Shown: one piece after another, positions 11,445-23,239 of the stretch
Numbering within the stretch: the stretch's first letter is position 1
Layout: each line of letters starts with the position of its first letter
Notes under the pieces: model-generated
Database searches by the model: none
What the model was told of the DNA's origin: nothing
The model's input: only the letters and a program-made list of their open reading frames with translations
Assembly (NCBI GenBank): GCA_946894095.1
Contig: OX335641.1
Span: forward strand, 1,382,501-1,446,500
Length of the DNA: 64,000 nucleotides
Direction: 5' to 3'
DNA from: Incurvaria masculella
Taxonomy: Eukaryota; Arthropoda; Insecta; Lepidoptera; Incurvariidae
Program-made: the position numbers and the translations under genes

Positions 11445-11984
11445 TTAAGGTGGCCGATCCCGCTCATCTCCCCATACAAAAGGGGAAAGAAGATCACGCC
11501 CATATTTCTTGTCAGAGATCCAAAATTTTGCTCAAAATAGCTTTATTTGATCGAACTAGATGTCTGATGACCATTCGCATTGTAAAATTGTGTTTGGTTT
11601 CTAAGTTATAAGGTCCGAAAGTTCGAATTTTTTGCGCGTTTTATACAATAACTTTGGAGGTGGATTACGCTATGATAAAGTAAGAACATCTTAAAAAGAT
11701 TAGTCATCAGACATAGCTTCTTTAATCAAGATTTATAATCGATATTGTTTTTGTTAGATATATGATTACAGCGGTCGTGGTTTACTTTTAGCTATAAGTC
11801 GTTTTGTAATTAAAATTTTCGTAAATCTTATCAAATCATACACTATGCACATTGTCTTTTTTGTGGACATGTTGCATCTTCCTAATCATGGAGCCTGTCT
11901 TTTTCTATGAAACAGAGAAGGTCCCAGGGCGCAACAGCAAGGTTTTGTACCGTACCCGCGAATTAGTTAGTCCCGCCACCTTAA
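11445..11984 (+). mobile_element. Family B MITE, full copy B3
   Basis: Complete copy with TTAA at 11445-11448 and 11981-11984. The right end has lost part of its inverted repeat: it reads CCCGCCACC, without the GGGTTGGG segment. The rest aligns closely to B1. Confidence 0.85.
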
Positions 11985-12044
11985 GGTCTTTCTCGCTTGC
12001 AATAAGGTTTGTCCATCGGTTGGTCACATAATTTAGTCTATTTA

Positions 12045-12450
12045 GTCAAACTAATCATTTTAAAACATCTAATAGAGTCGTTACCCTATCAATTCCCCAT
12101 ACTACGTGTGATAACTGTTTACATGCTCTCATTTACTAGGTTTTTTTAAATTCTGGATTCTAAAATATATTGTAAAAATCTACGTCTGGACGTTTTCATT
12201 GTTTTAATGCCCCTTTTAGATCGGAATATATTGGCTAATAACATTGAAATAAAGTTGATTTCTTTTACCTTCATTTCAAAATATTTTTTACTGATAAATA
12301 CAGATATATCCAAAATAATTGAGGCATACGGACATAGAAGGAAGCTTTCTCGAGAGGTAAGTAAAAATTTTGATTAAAATCTTACAACTTTTAGGGGTAT
12401 GGAAACGTTAGGGCCTGGAATACGATTTCGGGAGTTGAATGGCGGTCGCC
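12045..12450 (+). mobile_element. Family E dispersed repeat (E1)
   Basis: About 400 bp shared with 44600-45080 and, reversed, with 33615-34465. Landmarks are GTCGTTACCCTATCAATTCC at the left, ACGGACATAGAAGGAAGC inside, and GAAACGTTAGGGCCTGG near the right end. There are no inverted repeats and no ORF, so the transposition mechanism is unknown. Confidence 0.7.
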
Positions 12451-12867
12451 ATGCTAAAAATTGGCCAATGACAAGACTTATTTTGTTCATTGAACTGGAT
12501 ATGGGTAGCTAATACCATAGTTACAGTAGTATTGTGTATAGATAAGTCTTTTTCTGTTCTCCTTTAAAGTATTTTTCAATGTATTTCTTCTAAATTACGA
12601 GAATTGCTCAAAAAGCGATAAAATTGTCAATCTCCGACTCAATTCCGACTCAAGCGTCTGTGTAATTAAATGTTGCAAGTTGCCTCTACGGGTCCAAATC
12701 TGGCAAAATTGTATCCACGTAAACGCTGGAACGAATGTTATACATGCCAGCAGTGGCACGCAGCGCAGTTCAACGATATTTGCATGTTGAAATTTGAACT
12801 TTAAGAAAAATATGTCCGTCCATAAGTGATGTAGATGTATTCCGTCACAATCTTCCACAGCTTATTC

Positions 12868-13245
12868 GGGTTCTTTTACAGTTCACTCAGCACGATTGTG
12901 GAATCAATTGCCTACTATTAGGGAAAGTGCTTCTTTGTCTATTTTAAGGTTTAATTAAAATCTTGGTACTTGACATATTATAACAATTATAATTATCAAT
13001 TATTTTCTGTTTGTATAGTCTTAAGTTATCTAATGTTTTCTAAGTGTGATTATGGTGCATAGTTTTAAGTAATTTAATGTTTCTTGCTACCTCTTAATAT
13101 ATTTTCTAATATTAATTTATTTATTTATTTACATTTATTTTTATATATTAAGGTTAGCTGTTAGAGATTGCCTTTGGCAATAAGCTCGCCTTTGCATACT
13201 ATGTAATCGTTGTAAGCAATAAAGAATATTTTCATTTTCATAAAG
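12868..13245 (+). pseudogene. 3' end of a CR1/jockey-like non-LTR retrotransposon
   Basis: The plus-strand reading from about 12873 contains a short peptide with FTVHSARLWNQLP followed by RESASLSIL and a stop near 12953. This is the typical C-terminal tail of CR1/jockey-type reverse-transcriptase polyproteins. It is followed by an AT-rich 3' untranslated region with ATTTATTTATTTA tracts and an AATAAAG signal near 13220. The element is severely 5'-truncated and no catalytic RT motif remains. Confidence 0.55.
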
Positions 13246-13424
13246 TGATTTAATAATATTCATGCATTAATGACTATGTCCAATATTCCATAGACTTTGC
13301 ATTGACCTCACCGCGCAGAAACATGGGCCAAAACGACATTTGTTCAATAAATTGACGATCGAATCACAAATTCGATTGTTATGTAACTGGATGGCTAAAA
13401 CCAATTCGAAACTGAACGTCAGAT

Positions 13425-13757
13425 ATTACATAGCCTAATACACCAATGTGCCACGCCAGGACCTTCCTTATATTGCTCGGCTACATTGAACTGTATGGAA
13501 AACACGGACAATTTTTATTGCCGCTTCGGCAATCGATCATTTAATGCGATGGTACCAACCCGAGCGGGATTAAACCAAGTAGGGTTCACCTAGTAAATAA
13601 GGAAGGGGACCTGCAGTTTTATGTGGAATCCGAACCACGGCCAGCCTCAACGGTTGAAAATAGTCACCCATCCAGAACCCAACCATGCTCACACGTGCTT
13701 ACGCAGCTTATCGAATCGCAAGGCGTCGCACCACTGGGCTACCGAGGCTGACAATAC
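13425..13757 (-). mobile_element. SINE family D with tRNA/5S-like head (D3)
   Basis: Reverse-oriented copy whose body matches D1. Its head, at the right (about 13621-13757), differs from D1. Read on the minus strand it starts CCTCGGTAGCCCAGTGG (A-box-like), then has a piece with GATAAGC and TTCTGGATGGGTGAC that resembles the internal control region of 5S rRNA. Confidence 0.8.
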
Positions 13758-14159
13758 ACCGACAGAAGTGAACGAAGAAGTGCCGATAGAAGGACATATC
13801 GTCCATATATTTATGGCTAATGATAAAATATGACAAATCCGAGTGCAGTGGCTATGACAAAGCCACTCTTCAGCTGATTGTTATAGTTACTATAGTTAAT
13901 TATTTAAGCTATGATTGAGTTATATTTTTTGACAATGCTAAAAAAAAAATTTGTTTTTTTAATTTTACTGAAATGTGAAATGTTATGTGTTTTTGTGTAT
14001 TGACCGGAATTTTATATATTTTGATATTTTACTCCAATGAATTTAGTCAACTTGTATTGTTTTATTATGAATTTAATCTAGATCCTGAATTGTTTATTTT
14101 GATAATTTATTCAACACTTTTGAATTCTATCGATTTTATATTATTTTTATCTTGATTTT

Positions 14160-14245
14160 ATTATGTACCTTTTTTGACGTGTCTAAGTGTATGATTGTAT
14201 ACCAAAAGGACCTAATGAAATGAAATGAAATGAAATGAAAAAGTG
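14160..14245 (+). repeat. Non-LTR 3' tail with (AAATG)n
   Basis: The sequence GACGTGTCTAAGTGTATG followed by a run of AAATG units (about 14214-14240) resembles the tail at 18990-19092. It is probably the 3' terminus of a truncated LINE. Upstream, 13860-14160 is AT-rich and non-coding. Confidence 0.45.
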
Positions 14246-14461
14246 TGCTGCCTGTGGATGATGAATAAACAATAAACAACAATTATCGTATGGGAAACCG
14301 GGCGGTGCGGCACACAGTCCAAATCAGTGCTCGTATATTTTTTTATCTATTAGTATAACAACTGATCATTAAAAAAAATTTGGATAGCATAGTAGTATTA
14401 TTATATTAGAAGATGACTTACCAAAATGCAAAATAAATACATTGAATGAACAATAAACACA

Positions 14462-14610
14462 TTTTCCTATTATGAACATTTCTTATTTATTTATTTACAT
14501 ATGTTTATTGCACTCAAAATTCGGGCAAAAGGTACAACTTAATGCCAGTGGCATTCTCTACCAGTCTACCTTTGGGTATCGTGAGTAGTAGGGCGAGTAG
14601 CAGTTATAGA
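14462..14610 (-). repeat. Probable LINE 3' end, reverse orientation
   Basis: Read on the minus strand, a block with GCCACTGGCATTAAGTTG is followed by CAATAAACATATG and an AAATAAATAAAT tail. That arrangement is typical of a polyadenylation signal and target-primed tail of a non-LTR element. Confidence 0.45.
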
Positions 14611-15639
14611 GACAAATGAATTTACTACAACAAATATTATACACAATATACCAACTACTTATATACATTTAAATATAAATATACATTAATATAAATATAT
14701 AAACACTATATATAATATAGAAATAGAAAATAAAGTATGATACTTAACACTATCACAAATATTGAGAAAAAAAACAAACCAATGTATTGCCAATAGGTTC
14801 TTAATTTAAAAGATATTTATTGACTATAATCATGTTAATATAAACCATACAATCAGGGCATTCAAAATAACCAAAATCCAAGCCCGCTATATCATCAAGT
14901 ACGTATGCATACATACGAACGCACACGGCATTCCCTTGCCCATACCAGTTTACAATCCGGACGAAAGGCCTTATGCCAAGGCCGTGTGTTTTTTTACCTC
15001 ATTTTTAGGGCAACAACACTGGATACTCATAAAGGAAAGACCTTTCGAACGCCCACCCAATGGAAGAACGGCTCAAGTGCCGGTCGTAAATTTAATTTAA
15101 TTTAAATTTTATGTCATTGCGGCTTTAGTATTCTTTCTTTATGGCCGCTATAAATTTTGAGGAATTCTTAAAGGCCGCTCCAACGCCATATGGTGGGTTT
15201 GTTTTTTGCGAAATGTTCGTATCTTTTATTCCCTTTTTTTTCCCGGCACGGCAGTATTGCCGCTGGTAATGCGGTTTCTGAGGCACCATTGAAGAATTTT
15301 ATACATATTGGAATAGCATATGAAATACCTTTTTGGAATTGAATCATCTGGTGACATTGACCCTATAACGACCGTATCCGATTAGCGATCGTATTGTATT
15401 TAAGCACTTTTCTGACTTTGGTTTTTGGAAAGAACAAAAAAAACCTAGCCTGGTTTTCACCAAGTGCTGATTTATTTTAATCGACACTTAAAGAGCCTTT
15501 GATACTGAACTGCCTATTATCTTGTACTGGTATTGATTGCAAGCTGCTAAAAAAGGCCCCTCAATATAGCTAATCAGCAGTAGGTGAAAAAGGCCCTAAA
15601 TAATAATAAAAGTTGGTCCTTGCCATTAAAAATCATGCT
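14611..15639. other. No gene recognised
   Basis: AT-rich DNA with TATATA-like stretches at 14650-14720. The 66-aa frame at 14905-15105 has no recognisable domain. Confidence 0.4.
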
Positions 15640-15868
15640 TTAAGAGGGCCTTCCCGCTGAACTCCTCATATAAACGTGGAAAGATCATGCGCATATTACT
15701 TACCATAGATCCACTTTCAAAACAGCTTTATTTGATCGAACAAGATGGTTGATATTGGCATTGTAAAATTGTGTTTGATTTCTAAGTTAGAAGGTCCGAA
15801 TGTTTGAATTATTCGAGCGTTTTAAACAATAACGTTGGAGTACTCAACGATAAAACAAAAAAGATAAA
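15640..15868 (+). mobile_element. Family B MITE, truncated copy B10
   Basis: Left part only. It begins at TTAA (15640-15643), then AGAGGGCCTTCCCGC, and ends after AACGTTGGAGTACTCAACG. It runs directly into family A copy A2, so either the A insertion or a deletion removed the right half. The same B-to-A junction type recurs near 24628. Confidence 0.65.
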
Positions 15869-15874
15869 AAGAGG

Positions 15875-16053
15875 ATTTTTTTAAATTATTTTATCTATTT
15901 GTTGTCATAGCGGCAAAATAACGCACACTCAGTATAATTTCAGCTGCCTAACTATTACGGTTCATGAGATACAGCCCTGTGACTGAGGGACGGACGGACA
16001 GCGGAGGCTTAGTAATAGGGTTCCGTTGGCATCCTTTGGGTACGGATCCTTAA
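15875..16053 (+). repeat. Family A repeat, partial (A2)
   Basis: 3' half of family A from the GTTGTCATAGCGGC block to the terminal hairpin TTCCGTTGG to TACGGATCC. The ACGG microsatellite is reduced to about two units. The palindromic 5' start is absent. Confidence 0.75.
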
Positions 16054-16707
16054 AAAGAGCCAATGCATTATTGTATAGGGCTCAATTATGAAGATATTAT
16101 AGAGCCATAAACGAAATCCTGCCAATACTTCATTCGCATAAAATGAACGTATCAATGTTATGAAATACTTATTGAGAACACTACAAAGATGCCTTGCCAT
16201 AACTGGAGAACCTGATATAAAACTGCATGCCATATATCGCCACCACATGTCCGTCATACCGACGAAATATTATAGTCCTTTTACGACTGAAGCCCGCCGC
16301 TGCTTTTACGCGATAAATACAGAGCTATTGAACGAATAGAGCGGACAGGTTGTATTTAACAGTAGTAATTTCACTATCACCGGTTAAATAATCTCTATTT
16401 CGTCGTACATTTCATGCAAAAATTTGTAAATTGACGTTTTAATATGTAACTTTTTTTTTATTTTTTTTTTCAGGAGCGACTTATTTAATAACAAAACTTA
16501 GAAATAAAAAAAAACTGAAACTATCACCAATAATGGACAAACACAACATGGTAATTAAAATTTCCTTTAGTCTAACGGTAGGGCACTAACTTAATTCTAA
16601 CAAGAATAATAAAAAATAAAAAAATCATGGAACATAAACACGCTAAAACAAAAATTAGTAAACCAATTAACACGTGTTTAAAAGTGAGTGAACATTATTA
16701 TGGATAC

Positions 16708-16936
16708 AAACCCGCCATGTGCGTGTCGGACTCGCACACGAAGGGTTCCGTACCATCCAAAAAATGTTACCTATTTGTTGTTATAGCGGCAACATAAATA
16801 CACACTCTGTGAACAATTTCAGCTGTCTACCTATTACGGTTCATGAGATACAGCCCTGTGAAAGACGGACGGACGGACGGACAGCGGAGGCTTAGTAATA
16901 GGGTTCCGTTTTCACCCTTTGGGTACCGAACCCTAA
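16708..16936 (+). repeat. Family A repeat, internally deleted (A3)
   Basis: Starts with AACCCGCCATGTGCGTGTCG, a mutated form of the palindromic start, and lacks the central poly-A/T section. It retains three GGAC units and the terminal hairpin. Confidence 0.8.
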
Positions 16937-17826
16937 AAATAACAAAGGAGAAGAAATAATTAAATACAGGTTTTTAATTTATTTTTAAATGATTCTAGTG
17001 ATGGGGCCGATATATCAATATTGTGATCATGAACGAATGCATTATAATTTGAAGAGATTCTCTAAAGTGGTGAATATTTACCTAAATTAGTGTTATGTTT
17101 TTTTAGTTTTAGAGGGATATAGTAGTTGCTAGGACGTGAATTTGGTCTCGGTATGTTAAAATTTATCTGGCTCAAAAGGAAAAAGGACTTGACATTGACG
17201 GCTATTTCCGATTTTCCGAATTAGGAATTACAAAGGGTCTGTAGATGTCGCATCAAGTTTTGAGATTTTTTATATATCAGTCGTCCCACGTACCGTGGTA
17301 AAATGTGCAACCAAAAAGAGCTTGATTTTGGCCCAAGTTCGTCAACAGTGAAATTAAATAAAACATTAAATAACCCAACATTTACATAGCCAACCAACAC
17401 TTAGGGCCGAGTGCAGGTAAGAATATAAAATCAAAATAAACGTTAACGTATGATTAAACACGTTTTGATGGACAGCATGAAAGGGAGCTAGATCAACACC
17501 ACGCGGTTCACTAAAAGTGACGTGTTTGAACATTGATTAGCTCAGACGTCTCTTCCTGCAATCGGGCTAAATATGCACCTTAACCCATGCGATATAACCC
17601 ACGATTTTCTGTAACAAATATATGAACCCAAGGATTAACGGTGACATTAAATACTATCCTGTCTGTGAGATTGTTCTCCAGCAGATACCATAAGGAGAAC
17701 ACCTTTGGAGTGGCACATGGCAGCAGTTTAATCTTGTGGATGTTGCGAAATGTTTAATTGCATTTTTCGTAAAAATATCGCATTCATCTAACTAGCAAAT
17801 AATGTAGGTATTTAAGCGAAAGAGAA
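16937..17826. other. No gene recognised
   Basis: Unassigned AT-rich sequence. No shared repeat or exon is visible. Confidence 0.4.
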
Positions 17827-18127
17827 AAAACCGGCCAAGTGCGAGTCGGACTCGCACATGAAGGGTTCCGTACCATCATACAAGATTTAACACAAAAAAA
17901 TCAGGTTTTTTGTAGGGGGGGTTAGGTTAGGTTAGGTTAGGGCCCTTTAATTTTTATATTTATTTTTATTTTACCTATTTGTTGTTATAGCGGCAAAATA
18001 AATACACACTCTGTGAAAATTTCAGCTGCCTACCTATTACGGTTCACGAGATACAGCCCTGTGACAAACGGACGGACGGACGGACAGCGGAGGCTTAGTA
18101 ATAGGGTTCCTTCCGGAACCCTAAAAA
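17827..18127 (+). repeat. Family A repeat, full copy (A4)
   Basis: Complete copy from CCGGCCAAGTGCGAGTCGG (a GTGCGAGTC palindrome) to GGAACCCTAAAAA. The segment that reads GGGAGCCCCCTTT in other copies is replaced by a (TTAGG)4 run at 17922-17942. Confidence 0.88.
17922..17942 (+). repeat. Interstitial (TTAGG)4
   Basis: Four consecutive units of the arthropod telomere motif TTAGG sit inside a family A copy. They may be a chance expansion of a G/T-rich segment, or the trace of a repair event. Confidence 0.85.
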
Positions 18128-18525
18128 CGGTAAACTAAAGTTACAAATAAGATCCTGGAGTAAGATGTGATTTAGTAATACGAGACACATACCGCCAACG
18201 CAATTCCCTTATTGCTCGCTTCACCGGCAAGACTGGTGGACAGACAAGATCACCGCCTTGCTCTAAGGCACCGACAGATTTCTCGCGTAGATTAATGTCA
18301 GTCGACATTACCATTACCAGCCTTTTGAAGACGACACTGCGTTTATTACGGGGTCCTGACTCATACAAAGTTTCTTGTACACGAACAGAAAATATATTCC
18401 AAATCCTTGCAAATTACCTGCTTACCCTAAAGTCAAGTAATATATTTTATTTCTTGACAATAATGAAATTTCTTATGCAATTTCCTTTATTTAATTTCTT
18501 TGCATAATATTTGACTACTTGATCC

Positions 18526-18857
18526 TTTTTTAGGGTTCCGTACCCAAAGGGTGAAAACGGAACCCTATTACTAAGCCTCCGCTGTCCGTCCGTCCGTCCG
18601 TCCGTCCGTCCGTCCGTCCGTCCGTCCGTCCGTCCGTCCGTCTGTCACAGGGCTGTATCTCAGTAACCGTAACAGGTAGACAGCTGAAATTTTCACAGAG
18701 TGTGTATTTATTTTGCCGCTATAACAAAAAATAGGTAAGATTAAAAAATAATTAAAATTAAAGGGGGCTCCCATACAAAAAACGTGATTTTTTGTTTTAT
18801 TTTTTACGATGGTACGGAACCCTTCGTGTGCGAGTCCGACTCGCACTTGGCCGGTTT
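18526..18857 (-). repeat. Family A repeat, full copy (A5)
   Basis: Reverse-oriented full copy with a long (CCGT)n run of about 15 units (18581-18641). Both terminal landmarks are present: the GGGTTCCGTACCCAAAGGGT hairpin and CGCACTTGGCCGG. Confidence 0.9.
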
Positions 18858-18869
18858 ATTTTTTAGATA

Positions 18870-19092
18870 TTGAATTTATGTATTGACCTAAATTATTTAT
18901 GATTGATTTTAAAATATGGTATTGTAGAAAATTTGTTCATTGTGTAATGTTGTATTCTAGATTTAAGCATACATTTTGTACATATGAGGTCCCAGTTTTG
19001 CTAGGACCATTATAAAAAAAAAAAATTGACGTTGTCTAAGTGTAACAAGGTGTACCTAAGGACGAATAAAGAATTGAATTGAATTGAATTGG
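18870..19092 (+). repeat. LINE 3' untranslated tail with (GAATT)n
   Basis: AT-rich sequence ending GACGTTGTCTAAGTGTAAC, then an AATAAAG signal and a GAATT repeat (about 19068-19092). It resembles the tail at 14160-14245 and marks the 3' terminus of a truncated non-LTR retrotransposon. No RT coding sequence remains. Confidence 0.5.
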
Positions 19093-19507
19093 TGGGAAGG
19101 GATGGGTGAGTTTATGAATTTGAGGGTGCGTGTATGTATGTCCAAATAATAAATTTAATGCACTTAAAATCCAGTATGCCACATACCATTTTAAGGCCAA
19201 AAAACTTAAACGTACAGACGTTGAGTTCATATGAATTAGTGATAACCAAAATTCAGTAAATATCTCCAATACTATTAACGATAACACGACCCTATGGTAT
19301 AAAAAGGGAGAAAGGTAATCTGGATTCAAAAACGAGCTAATATTTTGTAAAACCAGATACGTTTATGTGATAAAAAGAGTGTTCATTTAAAAGAGCAGTT
19401 CATTTTTGCAATCAGAGGGCAGCGGTCAACCAACGGTGGGCGGAGCCTATTTAAAATTTAAGTACGAGGTTATAATGTCTCGCGATTCATGTGGGAAGAA
19501 GAAAGGC

Positions 19508-19975
19508 AATGTAGACTAGGAGGCCGCGACAAAAGTGGTAACGATAACGTAAATGGCTGAAACTGGGCTCACGGGATAAAGACCAACTCTCTGAAGCTAA
19601 ATGTGTTAGTCTGCCTGTTTCAAGTGGTTGCGTTACGTAGATAAGCAGCCTGAAAAACTTGTTATGGTGACAACAGGTAAATGGATGCAAATAACGAATC
19701 ATGAAAGTATCAGTACATACTTGCTTAGCAATACAAAAACTAAACAAATATTCGGTTGCATTTCGTAGTTATAGGCGATTACAGATATAACTTAAGGTAT
19801 ATTTAAGTATTTAATAATAAAACCGACTGGTTATTGTTGTCTAATTAATAGGTATCAATGTTTCCAGACAATCAGTATATTCATCAGCAGGTACATACCA
19901 GCATCTATTTTATATAGACAATCTAGATAATGGTTGCGGCAGACCGACATATTTAGCATCAGAGGGTTGGTCTAG
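19508..19975 (+). mobile_element. Family G inverted-repeat element (G1)
   Basis: About 470 bp with long imperfect inverted repeats. The GACCAACTCTCTGAAGC region at the left pairs with the GCATCAGAGGGTTGGTC region at the right, and the inner arms include TTAGTCTGCCTG and CGGCAGACCGAC. The same element, inverted and interrupted by a second transposon, occurs at 34814-35959. The right terminus appears truncated after GGTTGGTCT. Confidence 0.7.
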
Positions 19976-20104
19976 CGGTCTTTCTCTTTGTCCGATATGA
20001 TTGAGAACCACTTACCATTTAATCCGTTTGGTATCTATATATTTAACTTGAATGTTTCCATTAATTATACGCTGTATATCAACGTGCATGTTTCCAACCT
20101 CGGT

Positions 20105-20282
20105 ATGATAAAGGTTAACCAACGCTGGTCGAGTTCTCGATGAGTGACCGTCTTCGATCGTTGGTTCGGCTGCCACCTAAAACTTATACGCACTATGTGG
20201 TAGGGTTGATCCCAATGGTAGCATCGCATTAAATGAGCGATGGTCGAAACGGTAATGTGAAAGTCTGCGTTTTATGCTCAAT
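20105..20282 (+). mobile_element. SINE family D fragment with 5S-like head (D4)
   Basis: Degenerate copy. AACCAACGCTGGTCGAG and GATGAGTGACCGTC represent the 5S-like head; GGTAGGGTTGATCCC and ATCGCATTAAATGAGCGATG represent the body. Its tail is lost. Confidence 0.6.
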
Positions 20283-20917
20283 TACCCGAGTTGTGAGCAG
20301 CAGGGTCAATAAAATATAAGAAATCGGCGGGATTTACCCAATGCATTCCTTCTAGCCGACATATTTCTGCTGATTGGAGACACATGTTTCCTTCAGAGTG
20401 TAATTTCGATCGCGACATCGGCTTCGGAATTACAGACTTTGGAACGAGAAGATAGAAAGTTTAGGTGTAACTTGAGACGAGAAAATGTTGCAAGCGGCGG
20501 ACTAAGAAAGATTACAATATGACGTTAGGAGATGACGCTCCAAGATAACGCTAGATGCAGTGGCAGTTAACAAGCTCGTTACTGGCCGGACATTTATGTT
20601 CAACTTTACACCCACTTGTACTTACTGGGCTTACACCGGAGGCGATACAATCCTACACTTTCAAGAGTAACCTGGCTATGACATACTTCGCTGGCAGTTT
20701 GATTAAACGAACCCAGTATACGATAAGATTATTTCTATTGCTTGCATGATTGCGATGGTCCTTGAATCCTAGATCAATCTGTTACGGGTTATTACTAGCA
20801 TTTGACATATATACATACATTTCACGTACCTTTACATATCATTGATTATTAGCAATTATATTATCTAAGAGACAAATGCGAATCTCGAAATAACTTTTTT
20901 ATTATAATGTTTATGCA
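20283..20917. other. No gene recognised
   Basis: Unassigned DNA. The 64-aa frame at 20555-20749 has no recognised motif. Confidence 0.4.
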
Positions 20918-21261
20918 ACCTGAGATGGATGGGTAATACCACACAACTACCGTTATGATATTAGCCCAATACACCACATTCCCGAAGGAATTAGGTGCCA
21001 TGCCAGGACCTTCCCTTTATGAGCACGGCTACATTGAACTGGATGGAAAACAATGCGATGGTACCAACCCGGGCGGGCTTAAACCCTACCACCTAGTAGG
21101 GGAAGGGGACCAACAGTTTTACATGGATTCCGAACCATGGAGCCACTCTCATTCGTGACGAAATGCACTTATCGAACTCAGAAAAAGAAAGAAAGTGGTG
21201 CATGTGCAGACCTATGGTACAATATGCCAGTCCCCGCGCCACTAGGCTCCGAGCCGCTCAA
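20918..21261 (-). mobile_element. SINE family D with tRNA-like head (D5)
   Basis: Reverse-oriented, well-preserved copy lacking about 45 bp of the body between TGGATGGAAAAC and AATGCGATGGTACC. The tRNA-like head lies at the right end, ending CCACTAGGCTCCGAGCC. Confidence 0.85.
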
Positions 21262-21437
21262 GTTGCCTACATATGTTTTGTATTTGTATTGATTTTGAAA
21301 AAAACCACAGCTTTACACGCGGCGGGAGGAGTTTTTCTCCTAGTTCACAAACCCCTTCCTCCGCCGCCGGGTGGAACAACTTTAAATATTTTCGAATCTC
21401 AATACATCTATCGACCACAGTAAACTAAAAATTGACA

Positions 21438-21975
21438 AATGTTTCCTGTCGAGGATTGATGTTGCCAGACGCACAACAGTTCTATCGTCAGGTTCAAGTA
21501 AGCTTATGATATGTCATTATTTCCTGTCGAAGAACGATGGTGCCAGACGTAGAGCGATTGAGTCGCCAGCTCCAAATACATAATATCTATCGACAGTGGT
21601 AAGCTTAAAACCGGCCAAGTGCGAGTCGGGCTCGCACACGAAGGGTTCCGTACCATCCAACAAGATTTAACACAAAAATCAGGTTTTTTGTATAGGGACC
21701 CCGTTTAATTCTTATTATTTTGAAATGTTATCTAGTTGTTGTTATAACGGCAAAATAAATACACACTTGTTAAAAATTTCAGCTGCCTATCTATTACGGT
21801 TCATGAGATAGAGCCCTGCGACAGACGGGCGGACGGACTTAGTAATAGGGTTCCGTTGGCACCCTTTGGGTACGGAACCCTAAAAAGTGTTATGATATTT
21901 AATTGTTTCGTGTGGAAGGATAATATTGCCAGGCGCAAAACTGTTCTATCGCCAGCTCCAAGTACATTATACTCC
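21438..21975 (+). repeat. Tandem repeat of about 75 bp split by family A copy A6
   Basis: Three units, starting near 21438, 21512 and 21893, share CCAGACGC or CCAGGCGC, GTTCTATCG and CAGCTCCAAGTACAT. The third unit is separated from the second by the A6 insertion. Before insertion this was a contiguous three-unit array. Confidence 0.7.
21607..21886 (+). repeat. Family A repeat (A6), inserted in a tandem array
   Basis: Full-length copy with both termini and only two to three GACG units. Sequence on both sides belongs to the 75-bp tandem repeat, so the A6 boundaries are defined by the interruption. Confidence 0.88.
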
Positions 21976-22690
21976 ACACACATACCTACTCACTGCCCAA
22001 AACGCGTGAGTGTGGTTAGGCCAGACCATGTGTAGCAAGGCGCCCGTCGGCGTCGGTTACAAATATTGACTACGATTGCCATTTAACCGTAAATGCCTTC
22101 ACTTTGGCGAGTGTTTTCGAGGCCTCTTCATCTCCGAATAGAACCATATGAGAGCAGAACCACTTAATAAACAAATTGCTTATGCAAATGCATATTAGAA
22201 TGTTTTTTTCTTTGAAGCAACACCAATTTACCAGCAATCATCGTTCTAATGATCGCGAATTGATTCAGAAGCGAGGACGTTGACGCCACGTTTTGTCGAT
22301 GCGAACGAAGCCAAATACGCGGTTAGTTAACAGAGCATATCCATAGATTACATCATTCCATTGTTGTTCTGTGGCCAATGGTTTTGTGATGCTCTCATGG
22401 TGGCTATGTGCATTGCTATTGGGAACATTTCCACAAAGGCGTCGCTCCAAATTGGTGATTAATTTTTTGTCTGCTTTTCGGGGTTTCGGAACGGTATGAT
22501 ATGATCATATCGGCCATTGAAATTGTAAGCCGTGTATGCATATGGTAAATATAAAATAATACTAATAATAATAATATAAAATAATAAAACTCTCTAGGTT
22601 TAATTTTCGACTCGCATTTAGCCACACTGTAAACACAAGTAGAGTAAGTACCTACCAATATAAAGTATACCTTATTCGTAAAAAGTCCAC
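21976..22690. other. No gene recognised
   Basis: Unassigned sequence with two short minus-strand frames of no recognised content. AATAAT-rich run at 22555-22590. Confidence 0.4.
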
Positions 22691-23239
22691 TTAAGGTGGG
22701 CCATCCCGCTCAACTCCCCATACAAACGGGGAAAGAAGATCACGCCCATATTTATTGTCAGAGATCCAAATTTTTGCTCAAAAGAGCTTTATTTGATCTA
22801 ACTAGATGTCTGATGACCGTTGGCAATGTAAAATTGTGTTTGGTTTCCAAATTATAAGGTCCGAAAGTTCGAATTTTTCGCGCGTTTTATACAATAACTT
22901 TGGAGGTGGATTACGCAATGATAAAGTAAGAACATCTTAAAAAGATTCGTCATCAGACGTAGCTTATTTAAACAAAATTTATAATCTATTTATTTTTTTT
23001 CGATTTTTGACTACAGCGGTCGTGCTTTACTTTTAGCTATAAGTCGTTTTGAAATCAAAATTTTCGTAAATGTTACCGAATCATACACTATGCACATTGT
23101 CTTTTTTGGGGACATGTTGCATCTTCCTCATCACGGAGCCTATCTTTTTCTTTGAAACAGAGAAGGTCCCAGAGCGCAACAGCACGGTTTTGTACCGTGG
23201 CCGCGAATGAGTTAGTCCCGCCGGGTTGGGCCACCTTAA
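22691..23239 (+). mobile_element. Family B MITE, full copy B4
   Basis: TTAA at 22691-22694 and 23236-23239, with ends GGTGGGCCATCCCGC and CGGGTTGGGCCACC. A complete copy, slightly diverged from B1. Confidence 0.88.

Noticed and set aside
18571..18846. Protein with repeated TDGR peptides
   Set aside because: It is a translation of the (CCGT)n run inside family A; the same artefact occurs at 36988-37203 and 99-359.
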